A stretch of 32,838 nucleotides of DNA from a bacterium (GTDB lineage: Bacteria; Chloroflexota; Dormibacteria; Aeolococcales; Aeolococcaceae): positions 1-32,838 of the forward strand of contig JAJZNI010000116.1 of NCBI GenBank assembly GCA_021847925.1, written 5' to 3'. Made by a program: the position numbers and the translations under genes. Positions 1-7,289 of this stretch are shown piece after piece. How positions within the stretch are numbered: the stretch's first letter is position 1; each line of letters starts with the position of its first letter. Below the pieces are notes generated by a model. The model ran no database searches. It saw only the letters and a program-made list of their open reading frames with translations, and had not been told where the DNA came from.

Positions 1-1
1 C

Positions 2-487
2 CGGCGCCTGGTGATCCTGGCGGCCGAGGACGTCGGGCTCGCCGATCCCCAGGCCCTGCCCGTCGCGGTGGCCGCCCAGCAGGCGGCGCACTTCGTGGGC
101 ATGCCCGAGGGGCACCTTCCCCTCGCGGAGGCCACCCTCTACCTGGCGATGGCCCCGAAGAGCAACTCCGCCCTTCGTGCATATGGCGCCGCCCGGGATG
201 ACGTCGCGGCGACCCTCAGCCAGCCCGTCCCCCTCCACCTGCGCAACGCCGTCACCGGGCTCGGCCGCGCCATGGGCTTCGGAGCCGCCTACCGGTACGC
301 CCACGACGAGCCCTCCGGGGTGGCGGCCCAGCAGCACCTCCCCGACGCGCTGGCGGGGCGCGAGTACTACCGCCCCGGCGAGCGGGGCTTCGAGGTGGAG
401 CTCTCCCACCGGCTCCGGGAGCTCCGGGCGCGGTTGAGGGGGGAGGCGGGTCCGGCCTCCGCGGGCGCGGCCGCCGGGGCGCCCTGA
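2..487 (+). CDS. rarA: Replication-associated recombination protein A (RarA/MgsA), C-terminal part
   Basis: The reading frame is open from the window edge, so the N-terminal AAA+ ATPase core lies outside and about 161 residues are visible. The fragment carries the conserved C-terminal clamp-loader-like region of RarA: a start resembling RRLVILAAEDVGLADP, then FVGMPEG, APKSNSA, PLHLRN and YRYAHDEP, and a closing REYYRP segment. RarA-family proteins are tetrameric ATPases related to clamp-loader subunits and RuvB that act at stalled replication forks. The protein ends in an Ala/Gly/Pro-rich tail that looks unstructured. It converges on tRNA-Cys, with a short GC hairpin between them. The family call is confident from the motif series; the symbol is used in the usual annotation sense. 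Confidence 0.93.
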   Translation, partial: RRLVILAAEDVGLADPQALPVAVAAQQAAHFVGMPEGHLPLAEATLYLAMAPKSNSALRAYGAARDDVAATLSQPVPLHLRNAVTGLGRAMGFGAAYRYAHDEPSGVAAQQHLPDALAGREYYRPGERGFEVELSHRLRELRARLRGEAGPASAGAAAGAP

Positions 488-511
488 CCGGCATCCCCTC
501 GAGCCTCCCTC

Positions 512-527
512 CGCCCCATCCGGGGCG
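512..527. terminator. GC hairpin between rarA and tRNA-Cys
   Basis: The arms CGCCCC and GGGGCG pair perfectly around an ATCC loop. The hairpin sits between the rarA stop codon and the 3' end of the convergent tRNA-Cys, so it could serve both transcripts. No T-run follows on either strand, so intrinsic termination is only a possibility. Confidence 0.4.
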
Positions 528-546
528 ATGGATCCGCTCGGTTCGA

Positions 547-620
547 TGGAGGCGACGGTGGGAATCGAACCCACGATCAGGGTTTTGCAGACCCGTGCCT
601 TACCACTTGGCTACGTCGCC
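547..620 (-). tRNA. tRNA-Cys (anticodon GCA)
   Basis: On the minus strand the acceptor arms GGCGACG and CGTCGCC pair perfectly. The anticodon loop CTGCAAA gives anticodon GCA, flanked by the stem GGGT/ACCC, and the T-loop is TTCGATT. The discriminator base is U73, a known identity element of tRNA-Cys, and the CCA end is encoded (positions 549-547). The gene converges on rarA; its 5' side faces the lower-GC block. Confidence 0.96.
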
Positions 621-640
621 GTATGAGGGATTTTTCGCTC

Positions 641-827
641 GAAGGTGTCGGGGCTGACACCCTTCTGACACCTTCGGGGTACCGCGTTGGGGTTGTGAGG
701 CCCCCGGCGCTCGGGCGAGCCCGGGGCACCGCCAGCCCTGCTGAAGAGGACCGACATGGCCGAGGATAGCGGGAACGGGGACCCCGGGGACCGGCCCCCG
801 AGCGTCGAGGGTGTCAGCGAAGGTGTC
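641..827. repeat. Cluster of five GGTGTC/GACACC elements
   Basis: CTGACACC occurs at 654-661 and 665-672, 11 bp apart and in the same orientation. The inverse form GGTGTC occurs at 644-649, inside GAAGGTGTC (641-649), which is an exact inverted partner of GACACCTTC (667-675). Two more copies, GGTGTCAG (810-817) and AAGGTGTC (820-827), lie about 150 bp further on. Helically phased short repeats with inverted partners resemble a protein-binding array. Function unknown. Confidence 0.5.
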
Positions 828-961
828 CCGGCCGCGCCGGACCCGGCGCCGGGCGGGGCAGGGAGCCGTCATCCGGCGTGGCGACGGGCGCTGGGCTGGG
901 CGCCTCCCGATGCCGGACGGGTCCGTCCGGCGGCTCTATGGGCGGGACCGGCTCGGCTCCC

Positions 962-977
962 CCCCCCGAAAGGGGGG
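962..977 (-). terminator. C6-GAAA-G6 hairpin after the minus-strand RNA-repair gene
   Basis: Six C and six G residues pair around a GAAA tetraloop, about 20 bp beyond the stop codon of the minus-strand gene ending at 998. No U-tract follows on the minus strand, so this is a plausible 3' end or termination structure, not a canonical intrinsic terminator. Confidence 0.45.
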
Positions 978-997
978 CGCCCGCCACTGACGGTCTG

Positions 998-3208
998 TTA
1001 CAGACGAGGGTCCACCGGCTCGCTCTCCAGCGCCAGCACACCGAAGACGCACTCGTGGACGCGGTGCAGGCCTTCGGATCGGACGAACCGCTCGACCGCC
1101 TCGACTCCCAGAGCGAACTCGCGAACCGCCAACGAACGCTTGAGCCCCAGCGAGCGTTCGCGAAGCCGGCTGAGGTTGGCGGGGAGCGTGTACTCCGGGC
1201 CGTAGATGATGCGGAGGTACTCTGGCCCCCGGCACTTCACGGCCGGTTGGAGCAGCCCTCGGCGGCCTGCAGCCACGAAGGGCACGGGCTTGACGACCAT
1301 GCCCTCGCCGCCCCGCCGCACCAGCTCCTCCCACCAGCTGATCGCCGTCTTCTCGCTGACCGGTTCGGTGAGGTCAACCGAGACGTTGGCAGTCGCCACG
1401 ATGACGGGATCGGCGTCTGACGCGAGCCGTGCCACGGTCTCCATGTGCCAGGTGTGGTCTCGGTCGGCGTGCACCATCGAGCCGCTGGCAAGGAGGTGGA
1501 ACGGCGCGATCCGCAGGTCCTCGACGGACTGCACGTCCCAGCAGTAGCGGCGGTAGGCGTCCCGGTAGCCGCTGACGAGGTCGGCTCTGGCCTGCGTGCG
1601 ATCGGCCAGATCGCCGACATCGACTCCCCGCCCACGTGCGGCACCGAGGGCTGGCAGCGCCGCTGCGAATGCCTGCTCAGCGGCCGAGCCCACGGCTGAG
1701 TACTGGTTGACCAGTAGCTCTCCCGCCTTGGCCGACCAGGGCATCACCTCCATGTCGAGGAGCACCCAATCGCTGGCGAGCTCCTCCCACAGGCCCGACC
1801 GATCCAGGGCTTTACGCAGCCGATCCAGGACGGTCGCCTCGAGGGTGGGTTCGCCGAAGAACCTGCGGCCAGTGCGGGTGTACACGATCCCACCGGCGTC
1901 ACTGGCGATGTGAAAACGGCGCTCGATGGCGCCGGGATCGTGGCCAACGATGGCGACGGCTCGCGATCCCATGTGCTTCTCTTCGCAGACCACTCCTCCG
2001 ACCCCGCTGCGGCGGTAGTAATCGAAGGCCTCGGCCGGGTGCTCGAGCAGCCCCTCGTTCACGGTCGTCGCCGGAGGAGACATCGTGGGTGGCAGGTAGA
2101 TGATCCAGCGAGGGTCGACGGCAAAGCGGCTCATGGCCTCCAGAGCAGCGGCGGCATTCTCCTCGGGGATCGTGACGTTGCCCGCGAGCCGGGTGGCGAT
2201 CGTCCGCCGCCCCAGGACGTCCGTGGCGTAGAGCACCAGGTCGTCCCCGTCGCCGGAAGCTGGAGCCGCCGCCAGGGGGCGGACCGGCTCGTAATACATG
2301 CGCGTGGCGGGCACATCGACGAGCTCGAGCTCGGGGTAGCGGAGGGCGGTGAGGCGACCGCCGAAGACGCAGCCCGTGTCGATGCAGATCGTGTTGTTCA
2401 GCCACTCGGATGCCGGCACGGGCGTGTGGCCGTAGACCACCATGGCGGTGCCACGGTAATCAGCCGCCCAATTGTAGCGCACCGGAAGCCCGAACTCGTC
2501 GGTCTCCCCGGTCGTTTCCCCATAGAGGGCGAAGTCCCGAACCCGTCTGGAGGCGCGTCCCTGGAGCCTCTCGGCCATCCCGGCGTGGGCGACCACCAGC
2601 CGCCCGCTATCGAGGACGAAATGGCTCACCAAGGCGTCGATGAAGGACGCGACCTCCTTGCGGAACTCGGGCGGCTCGCCTTCCAGCTGCGCCAGCGACT
2701 CGGCGAGGCCGTGGCTTACCGTCACCTGCCGGCCCTGGAGGGCCCGCATCAGCTTGATGTCGTGATTGCCTGGCACGCACAGCGCGCTGCCGGAACGGGC
2801 CATGGCCATGACGGTCCGGAGGACGTCGGGTGTGGCGGGACCGCGGTCGACCAGGTCGCCGAGGAAGACAACCTTTCGTCCCTCTGGATGGCTGTACCCG
2901 CCGTCTGCAGGCTGATAGCCGAGACGGTCGAGGAGGGTAACCAGCTCCTCATGGCAGCCATGGACATCCCCGATCAGATCGAACGGCCCATGCTCCTGGC
3001 GGCGGTCCGTCCAGAGTCGCTGGCGCTCGACGATGGCTGCATCGACCTCCTCCCTGGGATCGGAGGATGTGGACGTAGCGGAGTCCGGGTAGAAGACGTG
3101 GGCGACCCCGCCGAACACGTCGAACGTGTGAACGCGAGCCGGGTTCTTGTGCAGCAGGAAGCCGAGATCGGTCGCCGGCCGATAGGTGGTGCTGACGGTC
3201 AGGAACAT
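998..3208 (-). CDS. Hen1 N-terminus fused to Pnkp phosphatase-ligase, lacking the kinase domain
   Basis: The 736-residue product is a chimera of the two partners of the bacterial Pnkp-Hen1 RNA repair system. Residues 1 to ~45 (MFLTVSTTYRPATDLGFLLH, then HVFYP) read like the extreme N-terminus of Hen1. From about residue 52 (EEVDAA, RLWTDRR) it reads like the Pnkp kinase-phosphatase linker. It continues with the metallophosphoesterase (GDVHG 80-84, GDLVDRGP 117-124, GNHD 147-150, YGHTP 259-263) and the adenylyltransferase ligase (EKHMGSR with nucleophile Lys411; EGMVVK 635-640; VKCR 657-660). The C-terminus is complete. Missing are the Pnkp P-loop kinase (~170 residues in known members) and the rest of Hen1, including its methyltransferase. 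Known Pnkp heals and seals broken RNA ends; this form could at most process 3' ends and adenylylate or ligate. The ATG start lacks a clear ribosome site. GC is lower than in neighbouring regions. Domain calls are confident; whether the fusion is natural is not known. Confidence 0.88.
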   Translation of the reverse strand: MFLTVSTTYRPATDLGFLLHKNPARVHTFDVFGGVAHVFYPDSATSTSSDPREEVDAAIVERQRLWTDRRQEHGPFDLIGDVHGCHEELVTLLDRLGYQPADGGYSHPEGRKVVFLGDLVDRGPATPDVLRTVMAMARSGSALCVPGNHDIKLMRALQGRQVTVSHGLAESLAQLEGEPPEFRKEVASFIDALVSHFVLDSGRLVVAHAGMAERLQGRASRRVRDFALYGETTGETDEFGLPVRYNWAADYRGTAMVVYGHTPVPASEWLNNTICIDTGCVFGGRLTALRYPELELVDVPATRMYYEPVRPLAAAPASGDGDDLVLYATDVLGRRTIATRLAGNVTIPEENAAAALEAMSRFAVDPRWIIYLPPTMSPPATTVNEGLLEHPAEAFDYYRRSGVGGVVCEEKHMGSRAVAIVGHDPGAIERRFHIASDAGGIVYTRTGRRFFGEPTLEATVLDRLRKALDRSGLWEELASDWVLLDMEVMPWSAKAGELLVNQYSAVGSAAEQAFAAALPALGAARGRGVDVGDLADRTQARADLVSGYRDAYRRYCWDVQSVEDLRIAPFHLLASGSMVHADRDHTWHMETVARLASDADPVIVATANVSVDLTEPVSEKTAISWWEELVRRGGEGMVVKPVPFVAAGRRGLLQPAVKCRGPEYLRIIYGPEYTLPANLSRLRERSLGLKRSLAVREFALGVEAVERFVRSEGLHRVHECVFGVLALESEPVDPRL

Positions 3209-3284
3209 GCGATGGGAAGTCTCGCATGCCGAGCGCGCGGCCCTGCCTACCGTAAGGCGCGGGGCCCGGTATTGCTCCGGCCCG

Positions 3285-3500
3285 TCATCTGGATCTGGAT
3301 CGCCTCGGTCTGAGTTGCGGCGCAGCCCACAGTGCAGGCCGTCGGGCGTGGGAGAGGCCTGCGATCATGGCGATCGAGTCGAGGTGCCGGGCCGTGTCAA
3401 GAACCGGGTCACCCTCCACGATCTTGTCGGCCCGTGCCAATGCGGCGGTCCGTTCCTCGGGCTCGGCCGTGTCGAGGGCCCGTTCGGCGAGGCCGAGCAC
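3285..3500 (-). pseudogene. Coding-like fragment, unrecognised product
   Basis: From GTG 3500 the minus strand encodes about 71 residues, starting VLGLAERALDTAEPEERTAA, with a predicted acidic helical character and ending in a basic Arg-rich tail. Third codon positions in this part are overwhelmingly G or C, as expected of real coding sequence here. The frame stays open upstream to 3800, but that part becomes low-quality, Pro-rich sequence without a plausible start. I read it as the C-terminal end of a gene whose beginning is gone, or a small unknown gene upstream of the RNA-repair gene (76-nt gap). No family is recognised. Confidence 0.3.
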
Positions 3501-3779
3501 CTGAGCTGGGCCGACGCTGCCGGATGGCGGTGGTGGGTAGGCAGCGTCATTTCGCTGGCCGGGCAGCGTCCCGTCCTTGCGCCTGGCGGGCCTGACGATG
3601 CGGAGAGCGCGGAGTCCACCGACGGCTGGGTCTTCCCCGTGGGCAGCGGGCATGCTCTGCTGCAGCAGGACACAGGGATCATTCACCACACCGGCCGTGG
3701 GACGCCACCGTGACAACAGTATCGCAGAGCAGGGGTCTTCCCGCAATGGGCCGCGGTGTGCTGACAATGCTCGCATCAG

Positions 3780-3802
3780 GAGTGGACCGCAGGAGTCCAC
3801 TC
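3780..3802 (+). promoter_or_regulatory. Hairpin in the rph leader
   Basis: GAGTGGAC (3780-3787) and GTCCACTC (3795-3802) form a perfect 8-bp stem with a 7-nt loop, about 50 nt before the rph start. A weaker GGAG/CTCC hairpin follows (about 3814-3826). The arrangement could be an attenuator or an operator. It has only a partial likeness to a T-box (TGGaCCGC). Confidence 0.4.
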
Positions 3803-3854
3803 GAAGGAGCGAGGAGGGTCTCTCCCTTGGGGGCCTCGGAAGGAGACGGGCGAG

Positions 3855-6485
3855 GTGCGCGATGACGTGGTTGGCTTCGGCGAGATCGACCGGACAAGGA
3901 TCGCGCTAGTTGGCGGAAAGGGTGCTCAGCTCGGGGAGCTCTCCCGCATCGAGGGCGTCCACGTGCCGGCTGGCTTCTGCATCACGGCGGACGCCTTCCG
4001 GCGGATCATGGACAACGCGCCGTTGATGACCGGGCAGCTCGACCGGCTGTCGCACCTGAGCATGGATGATCAGGGGGCGCTTCGCTCGCTCAGCGCGGAG
4101 ATCCGCCGGGCTATTCAGCAGGTCACCATCCCCGGTGGCCTGGAGGCGGAAGTCACGCGTTGGATGGCCCACCTCGGCGAGCACGTGGCGTACGCCGTCC
4201 GCTCCAGCGCAACGTCGGAAGATCTGCCGACCGCTTCCTTCGCTGGCCAACACGACACGTACCTCAACCTGACCGGGTCAGCGGCGGTCCTCGATGCCGT
4301 CCGGCGGTGCTGGGCTTCCCTGTTCAGTGGACGGGCGGTGACCTACCGCCTGCGCAACGGCTTCGACCACCGGGTGGTGCAGATGGCGGTCGTCGTCCAG
4401 CGAATGGTCTTCCCCCAGGCAGCCGGTGTCCTCTTCACTGCCGACCCGGTGACGTCGAACCGCAAGATCCTGTGTGTGGAGGCCACCTTCGGCCTCGGCG
4501 AAGCACTCGTCTCCGGCCTCGTGGACCCCGACGTCTACCGTGTCCGGGACACTGACATCGTTGCGAAAGCGATCGCCACCAAGCGGGTTGTCGTCGCGGC
4601 GTCGCCGTCTGGTGGAACGCAGAAGCTGGCGATCGAGCCCGGTCGCCAAGACGAGCCGGTCCTGACCGACGGGCAGATCCTCCGGCTGGCCCAGCTGGGC
4701 CGGCGGATCGAAGCGCACTTCGCTCTGCCCCAGGACATGGAGTGGTGCCTGGTCGACGACGAGTTCCATGTCGTCCAGAGCCGGCCCATGACCACCTTGT
4801 TCCCGATCCCGGCGGGCGCCGACTCGGCAAACCACGTCTACGTCTCCGTCGGCCACCAGCAGATGATGACCGACGCCATGAAGCCGCTCGGGCTGTCGTT
4901 CTGGCAGATGACCACGCCTCGGCCCATGGCCGAGGCCGGGGGACGCCTGTTCGTCGACGTGGCGCCGCTCCTTGGTGCGCCCGCGAGCCGCGCCGCGTAT
5001 CTCGGCGCGCTCGATCGGTCAGATCCTCTGATGGGCGATGCGCTGCGGACGATCCTCGAACGCGGCGACTTCGTCCCAGAGCTCCCGGACCAAAGCCCGA
5101 GTGCGCCGCCGGTCGCTCAGGCTCCCGAGCTGGTCGACACCCATCCGGCGATCATCACCGAGCTGATCCAGCGCGCCGAGGACTCCATCGCCGCCTTGCG
5201 ACGAGATATCCACAACAAGTCCGGATCGGCGCTGCTCGACTTCATCCGCGCCGACCTCTCCGAGCTCAAACGGATCCTGTTCGATCCGTTGAGCCATCAG
5301 GTCGTCATGTCGGCCATGGAGGCCACGCGGTGGATCAACGAACACCTCGAGGCATGGCTCGGCGAGAAGAACTCAGCCGGTACGCTCACGCAGTCGGTCC
5401 CGCACGACGTCACCTCCGAGATGGGGTTCGCCCTTCTCGACATCGCCGATGTGATCCGTCCACATCCAGAGGTGATCGCATGCCTGCAGGAAGGCGACGA
5501 CGACTTTCTCGACAAGCTCTCGGTCCTCGAAGGCGGGAAGGAAGCCCGAACAGGCATTCACGCCTTTCTCGAAAGGTACGGCATGCGGTGCGTCGGTGAG
5601 ATCGACATCACGAGACCGCGGTGGAGCGAGCGACCGAGCCTGCTGGTGCCCCTCATCCTCGCCAACATCAAGAATGCGGAGCCCGGGGCGGGAGCACGTC
5701 GGTTCGAACAGGGCCGTCAGGAGGCATGGAAGAAGGAGCAGGAGCTCCTCGCACGGCTGCGGGGATTGCCCGGGGGCGACTCCAAGGCCGAGGACACCAA
5801 GCGGAAGATCGACCGGGTACGGACCTTTATCGGGTACCGCGAGTACCCGAAGTACGCCATGGTCAGCCGGTACTTCGTCTACAAGCAAGCCATGCTCAAA
5901 GAGGCCGAGCGCCTCGTGCGCGACGGCGTCATCGGGGAAAGAGACGACATCTTCTATCTCAGATTCGAAGAGCTCCAGGACGTGGTGCGGACGAACCGCG
6001 TCCAGCGCGCACTTGTCGACCAGCGCAAGGCCACCTTCCGGTCCCACGAAGCCCTGACTCCTCCACGGGTGTTCACCTCCGATGGCGAAGTCGTGGCCGG
6101 AAGCTACGGGCGCATCGATGCCCCGCCCGGCGCGCTGGTGGGTCTACCCGTCTCCCCGGGAACTGTCGAAGGACGAGCACGCATCATCCATGACGTCGCG
6201 GCCTTCGACCTCGAACCGGGCGACATCCTCGTCACCGCCTACGCCGATCCGAGCTGGACTCCCGCGTTCCTGACGGTCAGCGGTCTCGTGGCCGAGGTCG
6301 GAGGCCAGATGACCCACGGCGCCGTCATCGCCCGCGAGTACGGCCTGCCAGCAGTCGTAGGCGTCGAGGGTGCCACGAGGCTCATCCGCGATCGACAGAG
6401 GATCCGCGTCAACGGCACGGACGGCTACGTCGAGATCCTCTCCCAGCTTCTCCACCCTCGAGATGACGGCGGCGCCGGGATCTGA
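3855..6485 (+). CDS. rph: Rifampin phosphotransferase-type PEP-synthase-like dikinase
   Basis: The 876-residue product matches the size (about 865-870) and three-part layout of rifampin phosphotransferases. It has an N-terminal ATP-grasp domain (VGGKGAQLGELS near residue 20, RSSATSEDLP near 116, QSRPMTT near 308), a long central substrate-binding region, and a C-terminal swivelling His domain. The phosphate-carrying residue is His821 in GGQMTHGAVIAREYGLP. Known members use ATP to phosphorylate the C21 hydroxyl of rifamycins, releasing AMP and Pi. The start is GTG 3855, preceded by AAGGAG (3840-3845). It is divergent from the Hen1-Pnkp chimera and shares its lower GC. Some relatives may use other substrates, so rifamycin inactivation is inferred. 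This is a different gene from RNase PH at 24174, which carries the same symbol by convention. Confidence 0.85.
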   Translation: MRDDVVGFGEIDRTRIALVGGKGAQLGELSRIEGVHVPAGFCITADAFRRIMDNAPLMTGQLDRLSHLSMDDQGALRSLSAEIRRAIQQVTIPGGLEAEVTRWMAHLGEHVAYAVRSSATSEDLPTASFAGQHDTYLNLTGSAAVLDAVRRCWASLFSGRAVTYRLRNGFDHRVVQMAVVVQRMVFPQAAGVLFTADPVTSNRKILCVEATFGLGEALVSGLVDPDVYRVRDTDIVAKAIATKRVVVAASPSGGTQKLAIEPGRQDEPVLTDGQILRLAQLGRRIEAHFALPQDMEWCLVDDEFHVVQSRPMTTLFPIPAGADSANHVYVSVGHQQMMTDAMKPLGLSFWQMTTPRPMAEAGGRLFVDVAPLLGAPASRAAYLGALDRSDPLMGDALRTILERGDFVPELPDQSPSAPPVAQAPELVDTHPAIITELIQRAEDSIAALRRDIHNKSGSALLDFIRADLSELKRILFDPLSHQVVMSAMEATRWINEHLEAWLGEKNSAGTLTQSVPHDVTSEMGFALLDIADVIRPHPEVIACLQEGDDDFLDKLSVLEGGKEARTGIHAFLERYGMRCVGEIDITRPRWSERPSLLVPLILANIKNAEPGAGARRFEQGRQEAWKKEQELLARLRGLPGGDSKAEDTKRKIDRVRTFIGYREYPKYAMVSRYFVYKQAMLKEAERLVRDGVIGERDDIFYLRFEELQDVVRTNRVQRALVDQRKATFRSHEALTPPRVFTSDGEVVAGSYGRIDAPPGALVGLPVSPGTVEGRARIIHDVAAFDLEPGDILVTAYADPSWTPAFLTVSGLVAEVGGQMTHGAVIAREYGLPAVVGVEGATRLIRDRQRIRVNGTDGYVEILSQLLHPRDDGGAGI

Positions 6486-6512
6486 CCGGACCTGCTCGCC
6501 GAAGCTGATCAC

Positions 6513-6536
6513 CCCCTCAGATCTGGGTGTCTGGGG
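6513..6536. terminator. Bulged hairpin between convergent rph and MOSC genes
   Basis: CCCCTCAGA (6513-6521) can pair with TCTGGGG (6530-6536), leaving a 2-nt bulge, in the 89-bp gap between two convergent genes. It has no T-run. It is a weak candidate for a shared 3' end structure. Confidence 0.3.
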
Positions 6537-6574
6537 AGAGCGGGCGGTCCAGGGACATCCCGGTACCGCAGAGG

Positions 6575-7216
6575 TCAGGATCCCGCGCCGACCAGGGCCC
6601 GGAGGCCGGCCGGCAGGTGGTCGAGCGCGGGGGCGAGCAGCGGGAGGAGCTCCCTCTCGCGGGTGAGCGCCCGAAACATGAGCCCGATGGTGACCCCGTG
6701 GGCGGGGCGCTCGACGCCGATGGCGTCCCCCGCGCTCACGGGGCCGGGCGCGATGACGCGCAGGTAGGTCCCCGGCCTCGCCGCCAGGGTGAAGCGGCGC
6801 TCCCACCCCCGCTCGCGCAGCCAGACCGCGAAGGTGCGGCAGGGGATGCGCGGGCAGCTCACCTCCAGCACGCACGTCGCACCGATGTGCCAGCGCTCGC
6901 CGATCAGCGACGCGTTCAGGTCCAGGCCGAGGGTGGTCAGGTTCTCCCCGAACATCCCATTGCGCAGCGGGCGCCCCAGCTCCGCCTGCCACCCATCCAG
7001 GTCCTCGCGGGCGTAGGCGTAGACGGCCTGGTCGTGGCCCCCGTGGCTCTCCACGTCGCAGATGGCGTCGCCGGCGAGGCCGCTGAGACCCGCTGCGCCC
7101 GGGTCGCTCACCTCCACCGGGCCATCCAGTGGGCGCTTGTCGATCCCGGTCATCCCCACGCCCTTGGCGGCCGAGGGGATCGCCCGGCCCACGTTGACCG
7201 AGAGCACGCTGGCCAT
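6575..7216 (-). CDS. MOSC domain protein, YiiM type
   Basis: This 213-residue protein has the whole MOSC domain: an N-terminal VLSVNVGRAIPS strand, GLAGDAICDVESHGG, YAREDLDGW, NGMFGENLTT, and the Cys-containing SCPRIPCRTF motif typical of the YiiM subgroup. MOSC domains also occur in molybdenum-cofactor sulfurases. YiiM-like proteins use molybdenum cofactor and reduce N-hydroxylated compounds such as 6-hydroxylaminopurine. The substrate here is unknown. ATG 7216 is supported by a TAGGCT box 8 nt upstream. The gene converges on rph and marks the return to the high GC typical of the window. Confidence 0.87.
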   Translation of the reverse strand: MASVLSVNVGRAIPSAAKGVGMTGIDKRPLDGPVEVSDPGAAGLSGLAGDAICDVESHGGHDQAVYAYAREDLDGWQAELGRPLRNGMFGENLTTLGLDLNASLIGERWHIGATCVLEVSCPRIPCRTFAVWLRERGWERRFTLAARPGTYLRVIAPGPVSAGDAIGVERPAHGVTIGLMFRALTRERELLPLLAPALDHLPAGLRALVGAGS

Positions 7217-7221
7217 GGAGC

Positions 7222-7233
7222 GCGAGCCTACCA
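7222..7233 (-). promoter_or_regulatory. Extended -10 box (TGGTAGGCT) of the MOSC gene
   Basis: On the minus strand TAGGCT (7230-7225), preceded by TGG, ends 8 nt before the ATG. This is the spacing expected for a leaderless or nearly leaderless transcript. No matching -35 element is evident. Confidence 0.55.
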
Positions 7234-7289
7234 GGAGGATGCCCGCGCCGCCTCCCGGTACGACGCCGACCGGGTGGGGCGTCTCCCAT

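Larger units (their letters stand above)
621..997. other. Gene-free stretch with repeats, upstream of tRNA-Cys
   Basis: No recognisable gene is seen in these 377 bases. They hold a cluster of GGTGTC/GACACC repeats (641-827), the inverted repeat CCGGAC/GTCCGG (913-930), and a C6-GAAA-G6 hairpin (962-977). One plus-strand ORF begins at ATG 756 behind a good Shine-Dalgarno sequence (AGAGGA, 745-750). Its translation is Pro/Gly/Ala-rich, matches nothing I know, and runs into the antisense of the next gene until 1205. It may be the start of a gene whose remainder was lost, or chance. Confidence 0.4.
3209..3854. other. 646-bp spacer between divergent RNA-repair and rph genes
   Basis: No complete gene is recognisable. 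The left part (3285-3500) carries a coding-like minus-strand remnant, listed separately. The right part holds the rph leader with an 8-bp-stem hairpin at 3780-3802 and a ribosome site just before 3855. I saw no convincing -35/-10 pair for either gene. The 19-bp rifamycin-associated element known upstream of actinomycete rifamycin-inactivation genes (consensus beginning GGGGCTTGC) is not visible here. Confidence 0.5.

Noticed and set aside
547-680. tRNA-Cys as an integration site for the lower-GC block
   Set aside because: The block lies on the 5' side of the tRNA, and no repeat of the tRNA 3' end was found at the other edge near 6575. The shared GGTACCGC octamer is too short to count.
3186-3713. 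Plus-strand 175-residue open frame in the rph spacer
   Set aside because: No recognisable protein pattern, and the opposite strand has the better codon-position signal in the same stretch.
3775-3805. T-box-like sequence (TGGaCCGC) before rph
   Set aside because: It lacks a base of the UGGNACCGCG core, no specifier-loop stem is seen upstream, and the downstream gene is not a tRNA- or amino-acid-related gene.
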